64,000 bases of DNA, taken from contig NC_083526.1 of assembly GCF_032362555.1 (NCBI RefSeq), forward strand, positions 3,616,001-3,680,000, read 5' to 3'. The notes under the pieces are model-generated. The model saw nothing but the letters and a program-made list of their open reading frames with translations. It was not told the DNA's origin and searched no databases. Of this stretch, positions 45,144 through 56,353 are shown piece by piece. The DNA comes from Amyelois transitella (Eukaryota > Arthropoda > Insecta > Lepidoptera > Pyralidae). Each line of letters opens with the position of its first letter. Position 1 is the stretch's first letter. Position numbers and translations under genes: made by a program.

Positions 45144-46214
45144 AAAACAATGTTCTCACAATTCAATCTGTGCATGACTAATACAATTTTATATATTTTT
45201 AGACAGTATTTAAGCTAGCTGCCACAACTTATTTTTTAGCCTTTATGGTGTTCGGCCCAGGGCTAACAGCTATAAGGATTATTAAAATAATGTTACATTT
45301 ATTACTATAACCAACCTTAATCACTGTTTGGGAAATATACTTAGTGTTCTTTTTCACACCTTTTTACTCTTTTATTGAACAAACATCTTTAACATTTCTA
45401 TACAGTAAAATTTTAAATATATAAATTAAGATTATACAATGTGGCTTTGGCTGTAAAGATTATTTTATCTTTAAAAAAGGAATAAAATTAAAGCACAATG
45501 TCCTTAATTTATTATTGAAGTATGTTTGTTCCTTATCAACTTTTCATATTATCAGAAATACTCCTGAGCACCTGGTATATTTATTGAATAAGAAATAAGT
45601 ACTTGAAAGAGTTTCATAAATTTGTGTAAATTTTTTCATCAAGAAATACCATAGGTATGTAATGAGAATTTATTTAAGAATAAAGTTATAATAATACCTA
45701 GCTGTTTTGCCCAAAAATCAATTCATCATTGCAATTTGTTATCTGGGCAAAAGCTAGCAATTTTATAAACAAGCATTATAATCTAGCTTTTGCAGGTTTG
45801 CTTCAGTGGGAATTTAGTTAATTTGTTTCTTAGTTAATGCTTAGTCCAGCATAATTAGGTTGTTTTGTTTGGCATACCTTTTCCTTTATTTATGTGCAGA
45901 TTTTGGGCACAACTGCTTTGTCATAGCAGTATATTATGACTGCTATTATTCCATTAATCAGCTTTTACTAAGAAATGAAACTTTATTATTCAATAGTTCG
46001 CTCACATGGAATTTACAGAAAAAAGTAGCCTTTTTTATTGATAATTTCCTGGTCTATTCTATCTGTATATCAAATTTCATCAAAATCGGTTTAGTAGTTT
46101 TTGAATTTATTCATTAAAAACATACAGAAATACAAATTTATTTCTATTTATTATTAGTGTGGATATGTTGTGATCTATTATTTAATTATTTATAGTCAGA
46201 AAGGATATATTTTT
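45144..46214. other. AT-rich intergenic sequence with repeat tail
   Basis: About 45780-46160 holds a family C-like tail ('caaatttcatcaaaatcggt'). The open frame at 45860-46117 overlaps it and is not treated as a gene. Confidence 0.45.
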
Positions 46215-46446
46215 ATATTATCGGCGACTGGATAACCTTGGGCGCGCGCGAGACAAGAGGGGACGGACATTCGTACCTCAAGCCAATCAAGTTCCTCTCC
46301 GCTTCACCAACCCAGTCGTGTCGCACCACGCGTTGAAACCGCGCGTCTTCCCGCGCAAATTTGACATTTGTGTTTTTTTTACTTTCTTTTTTTTCTGTGC
46401 CGCAAGACCCTGTAGTGTGCCGGTTGCGTCATTGCCGTGAACCTAG
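46215..46446 (+). promoter_or_regulatory. Promoter and non-coding first exon, probably of the SLC10 gene
   Basis: A sharp GC-rich island (gggcgcgcgcgagacaag, cgcgttgaaaccgcgcgtc) in AT-rich DNA is followed by 'atttgacatttgtg' and then a stretch ending CCGTGAACCTAG|gtgaga, a good donor at 46446/46447. No start codon with a lasting frame is present, so it looks like a transcribed leader exon. The next suitable acceptor and gene on this strand is at 56340, giving a ~9.9-kb first intron. The link is inferred. Confidence 0.45.
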
Positions 46447-47185
46447 GTGAGACGTGATTCCACTCGTGTACAACGCTAGCTAATCGTGTGAATGATCTAC
46501 CTGCCTCTTGCATGAAGTACCAGGTGTATGGATGTGTTTAAGCAGTATCGTAATGACGTCAAGAAGTATTCATATTGGTATTTATGGATAGTGACAGTAC
46601 CTATACTTACCTTTGAGTACCTATTACTAGTACTTCCACATGGCCGTGTTAGGTTTTCCCGAGTTTAATTCTTCCTTATTCCATTCTTAACCTGGATGTA
46701 TTAGGAATTACATTATTAAATTAATCAAAAAATACTATTGAGCGTTTCCAAGAAAATAGTGAATTAGGCATGAAAATATATTGTTTTTTTTAGGAAGCAT
46801 TGGTCCCAGTCTCCTACATGTGGTTGCGATGAAAAGATTACATTCACGTCAGAGTCCGTGAGGTGGTTTAAGAGAAAGCTCGTAGATAACAAACCATCAC
46901 AGTTTGCAATGTAGGTGGATCTGACACCGCTTCTATAAACAAGAAATATCTCAAAAAGATTGCAGTGCGTATCATATTGCTATTTCTGATCGATATCTGG
47001 TGTGATAACTTTTATCTCATACACCTATCTTTATAAAGGTATCCATAGTTTAGCGCCTTGTGTATTATGTAAGGAAGGAGAAGACCATAGTAAAGTCCTT
47101 TTAGTTACTATCAAGTTTATGCTGTATAAAATCACAGAATCAGTAAATTTAATGTACAGAACGGACTTAGACTTAGTTCTTCTTT

Positions 47186-47311
47186 AAGGTGATGGGCTAG
47201 CAACGGTACCTGCTACTATCGTTCTAGAGTCTCAATTCCATCTTAACTTAAAACGGCCTTGTCTAGCCTTGGTGTGTCTTTTCGAGATTGTTGCCTCTTT
47301 CCCCGTAAGAG
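47186..47311 (-). repeat. Family A fragment
   Basis: 'aaggtgatgggctagcaac', 'gagtctcaattccatctta' and 'ttttcgagattgttgcctct' keep the reverse order. Confidence 0.65.
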
Positions 47312-47869
47312 ACACCGTTGCACTGTGCTGATTGGCTGATCAAAGCCGTGTCTTGATGTATATGCAAACCTGATATGCACTGTCTTCAGACGCATCACAA
47401 TACATTTTTCAATTGAAACATACCTACTGACATCGATCATAATGATCGAAGCCTACTGAAAATTAGTGTTGAGTAGCATTGAACGACAAGCTTTAATTTT
47501 CATAATTATACCTGTTTTATGAGATCGTTGAGGTTATCTTCATTGAACTATCAGTAACTAAGGTTGGTTGTGTATTCGTTGTATTATCACGTCAAGACAT
47601 TCTATTCTTGCAGGTACGAGTATAGTGAACCGTAATACTCGTACATACACTGCAGATAAAATTGAGTTCTCAAACTTATGGCCTCGTTACGAAAATATAT
47701 TATCAATGAAAAACTATACCAAGTTACTTACCAATCTTTCGCAATAATATAGAAATCTTTGGATCTGAAGTTCTCCTAAAAAAGAGTTGAGAAAAAAAAT
47801 AGCTAATTCTTGTTTTGTCTTTTCAATTTACTATAGTAAGTACTACCTACTACTAACTCCTTACTGATA

Positions 47870-48078
47870 TTATATTATGCGAAAGTCTGTCTGTCTATTC
47901 TGCTTTCATAGCTAAACCGCTGGACCGATTCGAATGAAATAATAGTTAAGAAGCCGCGTTATAACAAAGAATACCTTTCTTCAAAAATCAACCCCTAAAA
48001 TACTAAAAGAAGGCCTAAAATTTTTATGAAAATTATCAATTTTACCCGTGTGAAGCTGGTGCGGGTCGCTAGTACTTT
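47870..48078 (+). repeat. Degenerate repeat tail (family C-like)
   Basis: 'gcgaaagtctgtctgtctat', 'taaaccgctggaccgattcg' and 'gtgcgggtcgctagtac' are typical of old lepidopteran non-LTR repeats. Confidence 0.5.
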
Positions 48079-48776
48079 ATAAACTTTAGGGAATATGAAA
48101 GTACCTACCGAAGCCTTGGATTGGATTACTCGCAAAATGATCTTTTAAATTGCATTGTAAAGTCCAAAGTCAATTAAATTCCGATGTTGGTTTGCCTTGA
48201 AAATGCCATTATTAACTGCATAAAAGATGGAGAGTATAGAGTAGGTTAATTTTTTTTCCTACGGACAGAAACTTAAAACATTCATTTGTTTTGGGCCTTG
48301 GCGTGATTCTTTACGAGTTTGCTTGTCTTCTGTTTCATTGTCAAACCATAATTTTTTGGTCTGCCATTTGTACTCAAGCCATCGCATCAGCATCATGGCG
48401 AAACTTTAATTATTCTGCATCATGTGAGCAGTAACGTTAATTTGATACAGACTAATAGACAGCGCTACCCTCGTTATTTTCTCAGTTTTTTTTATTATTA
48501 CAGTCAGAAACTAGGTCATTCTGGTAATAACCCCTTACGTGACGAAAGGATTCGAATAAACAATTTTAAATTCTCATCAAATTTAAATCATCACTCTGGA
48601 AAGGAAACTGTAAGGAACTGATAAAAGAAACTGTGTCCCACAGTAGTTAAGTTATTATTCTTTTGTTCTCGTTTTATTTTGTGTTTACCGGATACTAAGG
48701 TCACTTTGTCACGCAAAAAGTACGTCGCTGTTATGGCTACATTATGACACTGCATTTTATTACTGCCTCTGTAGAC

Positions 48777-48905
48777 TCAACATACATATATCATGTCTAT
48801 CCATTACGGAGTAGACAGAGCTACAGTCTTGATAAGACTGAAAGGCTACAATCAGCTGGATGGATTACAGATGGAATTGAGATTCAAATAGTTTCAAATA
48901 GCAAG
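48777..48905 (+). repeat. Family A repeat cut by mariner
   Basis: Forward copy 'catacatatatcatgtctat' to 'gaattgagattcaaatagt'. It stops close to the TA target site of the mariner at 48908, and the second half does not resume clearly after 50216. Confidence 0.75.
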
Positions 48906-48907
48906 TA

Positions 48908-50214
48908 CAGGGTGGGCCATGAATTTGTTTACATTTGAATTTGACTTCGCGCGCAAACAGCAGAGGGGCGTGGTGCGGGGAGAGGTCTAACAGCTAGCTC
49001 AGTTCTTGGAAATTTAGTTGACATGGATCGCTTCACGGGACCGCAGCGTGCCTTTTGGGTAAAGCAATTTTATTTAAACAATAGTTCGCTCACTCTGTGC
49101 GGCGTCTATTTCGCGTGGAATTCCATTTACACGACCTAAATGAGTGCCCAAGCTCAGTTTTAATAAAGAAATGGGTAAACAAATTTGAAAAGACCGGATC
49201 GACGCTGAATGTGAAGCAAACCGGCGGCCCACGGACTTCACGGAGTGATGAGAACGTGCAGAGAGTTTCAGCTTCAGTTCGGCGCGATTCAAATTTGTCG
49301 ACGCGCAAACGCTCGGCTGAATTAGGCATATCTCGCACGTCTTTACGCCGCATTTTGAAATGTGATTTAAAATTACATCCATATAAGATTCAATTAGTGC
49401 AAGAACTAAAGCCTAATGATTTGATTTTACGCAAACATATGCTGAAACAATGTTGGATCGCTTCCGTAACTTTGACAACATCTTGTTCTCTGACGAAGCC
49501 CACTTCCATCTCAATGGGCACGTCAATAAACAAAATTACAGATATTGGAGCAGCGAAAATCCCAGGGCTAAACAACAAAGGCCTCTTCATTCCCTTAAGG
49601 TCACTGTATGGGCAGCCATTTCAGCTACAGGAATCATTGGACCTTATTTTTTTGAGGATTTTCGTGGCTGTACGATCACAGTAAACTCCTCCGAGTATGT
49701 GAAGCTGCTGAGAGAATTTTTGACACCACAGCTGCAAGAATTTGCCGGCTACAATCGGCAGACGTGGTTTCAGCAAGATGGAGCGACTTGCCACACGTCT
49801 AATGAATCCCTACCGGTCGTCAAAGAAATGTTCCCAGAAAAGCTCATTTCCCAAAGAGGTGACATTCCGTGGCCACCTAGGAGCCCCGACCTAACGCCAG
49901 CCGATTTTTTTCTTTGGGGATATCTAAAACATCGTGTCTATACCCACAAACCAAAGACATTGCTTCAATTAAAGGCGAAAATAAGAGAAGAAATGTCAGC
50001 GATCCCACGATCTTTATTACGGCGAGTATTCGAAAATTTTCGTGCTCGTTTAGAGGAATGCCAACGCCGTGATGGTGGCTATTTAAATGATATTATTTTT
50101 AAAAAGTAATTTCCATTTTATAAGCTATCTCTTAAATAAATAATTTTTGATGTAAATATAATAGTTTTTTTTTAATGAATTTTTAAAATGTTAACTAATT
50201 CCTGGCCCACCCTG
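48908..50214 (+). mobile_element. mariner-type element, DD41D spacing
   Basis: 1307 bp with terminal inverted repeats of about 29 bp (CAGGGTGGGCCA at both tips, 26 of 29 bases matching) and a TA duplication on each side (48906-48907, 50215-50216). It encodes a Tc1/mariner transposase on the plus strand, described separately. Both ends are intact while the gene is broken. Confidence 0.93.
49023..50109 (+). pseudogene. mariner transposase, two frameshifts
   Basis: ATG at 49023 starts MDRFTGPQRAFWVKQFYL. The frame changes near 49096 and again near 49440; each change corresponds to one missing base. The helix-turn-helix DNA-binding half spans 49023-49430 (KWVNKFEKTGS, GGPRTSR). The DDE/D domain has FSDEAHF (first Asp), QQDGATCHTS (second) and SPDLTPADFFLWG (third), with 41 residues between the second Asp and the Asp of ADFF, which fits the DD41D (rosa-like) group. 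Stop TAA at 50107-50109. As it stands no full enzyme can be made. Confidence 0.9.
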
Positions 50215-50840
50215 TAGATTATAATATATACCAACATTGTAAGAAAAAGCTCAGTATAGGTTACATGTTCTACACAATGTTAAGCCGCAGAAGTCTAAGA
50301 AGGTATTATTATTTATGTGGCTCTTAGATATTAGTAGTAAAAAGTTGACCATATTGACTATGACCAAAGTAGTACAATCAATTTATCTAATTGATACTTA
50401 TGCATAAATCTCATAGGTATATCAACAGCTGCGATCAACAGTAAACTGGTAACACAATTTGCGCAACTGTTCAACGTGACTTGTCTCACACGAGGTTTGA
50501 CTTTCAAACCAGTTTGGATTTGGCCACTAGCGGGAATAACATGTGAAAATAGTGGCATTGAAGTCCTGGGTTAACGTCGTCGCCAGAGTTGATTTGATAT
50601 GGAATAGCTAGTCATTTGATAGAATATAATAAGGATGCCCTGCCCTCCTCATTCATGAACTTTTACAACGCAATATGCCGTATCATCTCTTCTATAATTT
50701 CGGATAACCAAACAAATCTAGTTTTGCCACCTCACGGCTTTGCCTGGCAAGGTATGACTTACCCAGCTTCGTAAAAAGAAAGCTCCAATGCAAAAACGAC
50801 CGAAGGTATGATTAAAACGAAACGGAATGTTTTCCACAGC

Positions 50841-50912
50841 AGATCCCTTGCGGGGTAGACATAACCAATTGTCTTGAAAGTACCGAAAGGCTTTACATCA
50901 GTTTTAAGCATT
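50841..50912 (+). repeat. Family A fragment
   Basis: 'gatcccttgcggggtagaca' and 'ttgtcttgaaagtaccgaa'. Only the first third of the unit is present. Confidence 0.65.
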
Positions 50913-51243
50913 TGTTTTATTTATAAACATAACCTTTAGATGACTATACGATACATATAAAGAGATAAATGGATAAAACCAATAAATCGACCGATATAAA
51001 TAAGGAAAGTAAATTATTTAGCATTTGAACTGCAATAGCTCGTAATAAACTTTCCTTATTTATCTTGAATTGGAACCTTTGACTTTAGTTTATTTACGGC
51101 AAAATAATCGCAGGCTATCGATCTTAGTTCATCGGTACTTTTCTTACGGATAGCCTGAAGCACATATTTCAAGAGATAAGTTTGAGTTGGACACTGAATG
51201 AACGACGGACATGTCAACGCACAGCCAAACCGGAATTTGACAA

Positions 51244-51330
51244 ATTCAGATCTCTAGACCGAAGAGAGGATTCCTCGAATTACCCGCGGGAAAGGAAAAC
51301 AAGATTTTTCGTTTTACGCCGGGGCGTAAT
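51244..51330. repeat. Short interspersed repeat (family E)
   Basis: 'gaagagaggattcctcgaat', 'acccgcgggaaaggaaaac' and 'cgttttacgccggggcg' match 39636-39725. Confidence 0.5.
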
Positions 51331-52139
51331 AATTTATGTTTTTACCGACTTTACCATTATCAATTACCTTCCACCCAGTAATAAAAATAATGTCGTCACA
51401 AAGTGCACATCGACCAGGAAAATCCTACATAAATTAAGACTAGGTATTTAGATTATTTTTATTTGTTTCTGCGTAATTAACCTAGGTAATAATATTCGAT
51501 TGACTATATTATTGTTGTCAAGATAACCACATATTTGTTATAAATTTATTTAGTACATTATTACAATCCAATCTTCGTTCCCCAAGTTTCAATAGAAGCG
51601 GTAGCCGAAAAAATAATAATTTTACAAATCATCACCGATTTGATTGTGTATTATCAGCGTGAGAACATTGCACTACAATATTGGGTAAGTCGGTGATGTA
51701 AGTCGAACAACTTATAGAGCACTCTTTTATATCGTTCAGAAACCGTCACACTTCAATTAAAGTGTGCAAAAACCAATGATACACGGTTATTTTTTATAAT
51801 TTTGTCAACATGCCTAAACAATGATTTGAAAAATTTTCTTGTATCATCTACCTAAATTTAGTATTATTTTTTTGCTTTAGAATTTCGGTTTAAAGCTTTT
51901 AGAAAGTGATATACATATACAATTATGTATAGCCAGCCCTAGATTCAATATAGACATTGAAATTCATTATTACGCCGCCATTTGTCGTGCATCCCTGACC
52001 GTATGATAATACTTTATAAATTAATTGCAATTCATACTATCTTGTATTTTTTTCATATCTACATATTATACTTGTGTGTGTAGTAGACGGCAACGTAAAC
52101 AAATAAGAATACATAAACAATTATTCATGTTAAAAATTG

Positions 52140-52290
52140 TTTAAGGGCTATCAACCTGTCGTCATTTAATTTAATCTCAATTCAATTAATAAGCCATACA
52201 GCTGACCGTAGCCTTTCAGTTTTGTCAAGACTGTTGGCTCAGTCCACCCCGCAATGGATATCGACTGTATGTATACGTGATATGTTACAA
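52140..52290 (-). repeat. Family A repeat, partial
   Basis: Reverse 'agggctatcaacctgtcg', 'tttgtcaagactgttggctc' and 'accccgcaatggatatcg', moderately diverged. Confidence 0.7.
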
Positions 52291-55200
52291 TGTATAAGGC
52301 ATTTAAATAATAGAGCTATAAAGATCTACAAAAAAAATTATAAGAAATATTTATAACGGTTTAAAAAATCTTATGAGAAGTACAAAACTAAAAACAGAAA
52401 CTTTATTGTAAAAAATACAAATGTATAGCACAATTGCCGGATTTAATGCTAGGAGCATTTCTACCAGTCAACCATTGGGTCTGACAGAGAACTTTATGTG
52501 GGGTCAAATATAATTATATTTAAACCAACACATATATTAACAAAGGATACCTATTTATCAAGTGCTCTTTGTAAATCGTCCGTATTAGACTTGCCGACAT
52601 AGCATTACAAGACTGGCTGTAAATTAGCCATTGTTCTCAATTACGTCCTGTCTAATGTTATTACTATTTTATGATCAATACCAGTAGATACTACACAAAT
52701 TATTAGTTAGATTAGTTGACCTAAGAAGAAGCGTAGTAAATTAGTATGGTAGATAGCTATACCTTACAGAACTCATTGTTATAGCTAAACTATTTCAATT
52801 ATATACCTATTATTCCTCATCAGAAATTTACATCCCATTAAAAATGGGATACAAGGTAAAAGCAATTAAAAACTTACTCAAAATTATACAAAGTAATAAA
52901 TTACATCACGTGAAGTAGCCATTTGTAACTGATCAAATTACATCACCTTGAATTACTTAGAAATCAAGAAATTTCGGAACTAAATAGCGTTTTAATATGC
53001 AATACCTTATTCCATCAAGATTCGCAATTGTTATTCCAATATTTTTTGTCAATTCAATTTTAATTGCTAATTAAGTATGTAATTAATATTAATAGTGCTA
53101 TTGATTATTTTAGGGTTTATTTCTTCAAAAGAAAAAACTAAGCATCTACGAAGGTTCGGTAGTGTATGTCCGTAGTAGTTCCTGAGATTAGCGCGTTCAA
53201 ACAAACAAACTCTTCAGCTTTATAATATTAGTATAGATTAAGCGTTGACAAGAATCTAAAGACCGTAAATATGTATTTCTAGAATGACAGTATTTTTTTT
53301 TTCTTATTATTCTTTATTATGCAATTTACAAGAAAGGGGGATACGTGACTTAGAAACAGTAACCAGTGGGTTATTAACAGAAACACTAGGTATTGAATAA
53401 TTTTTGGCGCAGCCCCAGTTGTTTTGGTGACTGGCCGTCAGCTGACCCGGCTTGACCTTCATTCTTCATATCAAAATTGTGGGTGGTGTATGCCTTGTAA
53501 TGAAATATCACTTTATACAGTAGTAAATATAAATCTACGATATTTTTTAAAATAGTTAATTCTTTTCTTGTAAAAAAAAACTTCTAAAAGAATTGAAGCT
53601 AAATGTTTCTTTTTATTTATTAGAATTTGGGACTCCATTTCCGCTCATGTTTAATCTTGACACAATATGCGCCTTTATTTTGTGGGTTTAAAATTTAATC
53701 CATACATTTTCCTTATATTTAGTATCTTTAAAGCAGTAGGATACAAAGCGACTTCTTCACGTAACTAATTCATAATTAATCGCCCAATCTATCATACCCT
53801 TCCATCATACAATATTTTAATGACTGCTTATCGTGTACGTGAGATTTAGAAATTTTTATATCTAATCTGAAATTTCCCAAGTACCTATACAGGTTCTAAG
53901 CTGAAGGTCGTGAAACTAGGACCTGAGTGAATGGTAATTGACCATACCATCAATTTTGGGTAATTAACAGTTTGCTTGTAATTTGGATGGATAATTATGA
54001 ATTTGTCCTCACTCACTAGCATTTTTATACACTTTATTATGCTGGCAATTTTAATACAATCCTGAATTAATATTATAATTTAACGACTAGCAACCTCAGA
54101 TAATTATGATAACGAGATAACGACTATAAATAGATAAAATACCAACAATTTGGCCATATAAATCTGTCAAGAACTATTTAGGCTTTCTTTGATTTCTGGA
54201 GTCGTCTTGAGTCTTTCCAATTATATCGCACTTCGATCTTTGCTTTGATCTATAAAAGATTTATTGACTTTGACTGTACCCTTCCCTCCACCTTCTATAT
54301 GGCGAATTTGTAAAATACTATACATTATTTTTTTCATAATATAATTATTGAAATACTAAGACAAATTCATAAATTGTTCATATACTTTATACGCTAATAT
54401 GCCCAAAATTTTGTTTCCTTATTTTCAATACATATTTTTGTCATAAATAATTAAGTACTTAGTCATTAACTATTTAAAATGACTTTGGCTTAATTTTTGT
54501 GTAAAAAACAACGACGCTATATTTTTTATCTGACAGAAAGCTACATTTTGGTTTTTCAAATATTTTTTTTACTGATTTTTAAATCAATTGGCTCGTCGAG
54601 ACGCATGAATGGTCGCAAATCTCCATGATCCGGTCACAGAATAATTTGAAATTCAAATTCGGCCCCATTAATTCCAGAAATGTTCTTGAATTCGTATTTG
54701 GTGAGGAAAAAAGCGCATTTCTTAAAAGTACTATACTTACTGCTTTTTTAACATTTTATTTTCTTCGTTAATTTTATGACGTAAAATTTTGGTCACGCAT
54801 TAATATATTATTTATTTTAATTTTTTATACCTATTTTTTATTGTTTTAATAAGCGAATATAAAAAAGGCAAATGTTTTAATAAAAATAAAAATAAAACAA
54901 TTAATTAAATACATAAACCGATCCCTAAGCTTGTCATGGATTAAGCTCCAAATGTCGTTACTATCAAAACTTGCTAATTATTCAATAGCAATGTTAATAA
55001 TCCTTATCTTCTTATCTCTACGTGACTAAAATACGAGATGTTATCTTACTAGGTGATATTGGTATTGTAGTTCTAATTGAATACAACAAGCAAGCTATTA
55101 ATACCTCTATGGCTTGGTGATAAAGCTCACGACATATTTATAAAGTATAACGTATAGAAGCATTATGATTCTTGGTCAGTAACGTTATACTCGCATAAGG

Positions 55201-56339
55201 CCACAGTCGTGTTGTATTTGATAGTAATTTATTAATGTTAAGGTGGGTTTTAATGACTTTACATGCAGTTAAGTGTTTAATGATTGTGTTATAGTTTTAA
55301 CAATTAAGCATGTTAGTAGGTACGCATATCTTGCAGTTTCCTTGAATGTAGATCTTGAAGTGGAACATTTTTTAATAAGCTGTTTTAAAGAAAATTTTTA
55401 TGAGTCTAAAATCTACAGCACACAATAATTTATCAATTAAATTCTTTCTAATTAAAAAAAAAAACTTACTCTAAAAACATGAAAAACATACCACCCAATT
55501 CACACATTAAACTTTACACACACAACCTTAGAAACTACTTAAAAAGAAGACTGGTATCTGTGACTGGTAGGTAAGTTAAGTACATCTAAAGTTACAGATA
55601 ATAAATACTTTCCGGAAGTTACCTTACAAATGTAGGTTGCGGTTCGACTAGGAGATCGGTTACCTTTTATCGATTGACAGAATTATTAGAAAATTTGTGT
55701 CTGCAGTAAATAGTATATTTTTTCGAATACTGGTTGGCGCTTATGGAGATGACTTTTCTGTAAAAACAAACAAACCTCTGCAAATCACACATCAGGGTAT
55801 CCCTCCACTTGTCAGGATCCCTGCATACTTTAATCCACGTTCAGAACACTCTTTAAATTAGCTCATCGGTTAAGCGTACTCTTGACCTGAATTTTCGTTA
55901 AGACGTCCTCGATAAAAACACTGTTCCTTTTTCTACTCTTTAATAACCAAATAGGTGAACAATATGTATAGGCCACCTATTGGTTAGCAGTAATAGCCCT
56001 TAAAACCATAACCTGTGAACGTACCCCAACACATGAAAACACATACATATTTTGGTCACTCCAAGGTCTTTTAGAAATATTTTCGTCTTTGGTCGAACCT
56101 CGTGACATATCAATATAATCGTACCTAAATGAGAAAATCATATAACTACTTACGTATAGAATGAATGTGACTCCACTAGAGCTTTGGTTAGCAATCAACA
56201 GCAATACAGTACATAGCTATCATTGGTTCATGGCCATGTTAGGATTTGATCCTGTTTTTCACGTTTTTGTAGTCTGGTACTTTAACCCTTCGACCACCAA
56301 TGTTTGTCTGTTCTATAACGTATCACGTTCTTGTTACAG
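52291..56339. other. AT-rich sequence, presumed SLC10 intron 1
   Basis: No exon is recognised. A repeat tail lies at about 53145-53235 ('ttcctgagattagcgcgttc', 'ataatattagtatagat') and a family D copy at about 55780-55880. The open frame at 55977-56204 is unsupported. Confidence 0.4.
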
Positions 56340-56353
56340 AGTAACGGGCCAAC

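Larger units (their letters stand above)
50217..52138. other. Intron or intergenic sequence with scattered repeats
   Basis: Contains a family A fragment at 50841-50912 (+) and a family E copy at 51244-51330. The open frame at 51182-51451 overlaps family E and is not a gene. Confidence 0.45.

Noticed and set aside
45860-46117. 85-codon hydrophobic frame
   Set aside because: Overlaps a family C-like repeat tail and has no exon signals.
51182-51451. 89-codon frame with a basic peptide
   Set aside because: It covers a family E repeat also present at 39636-39725.
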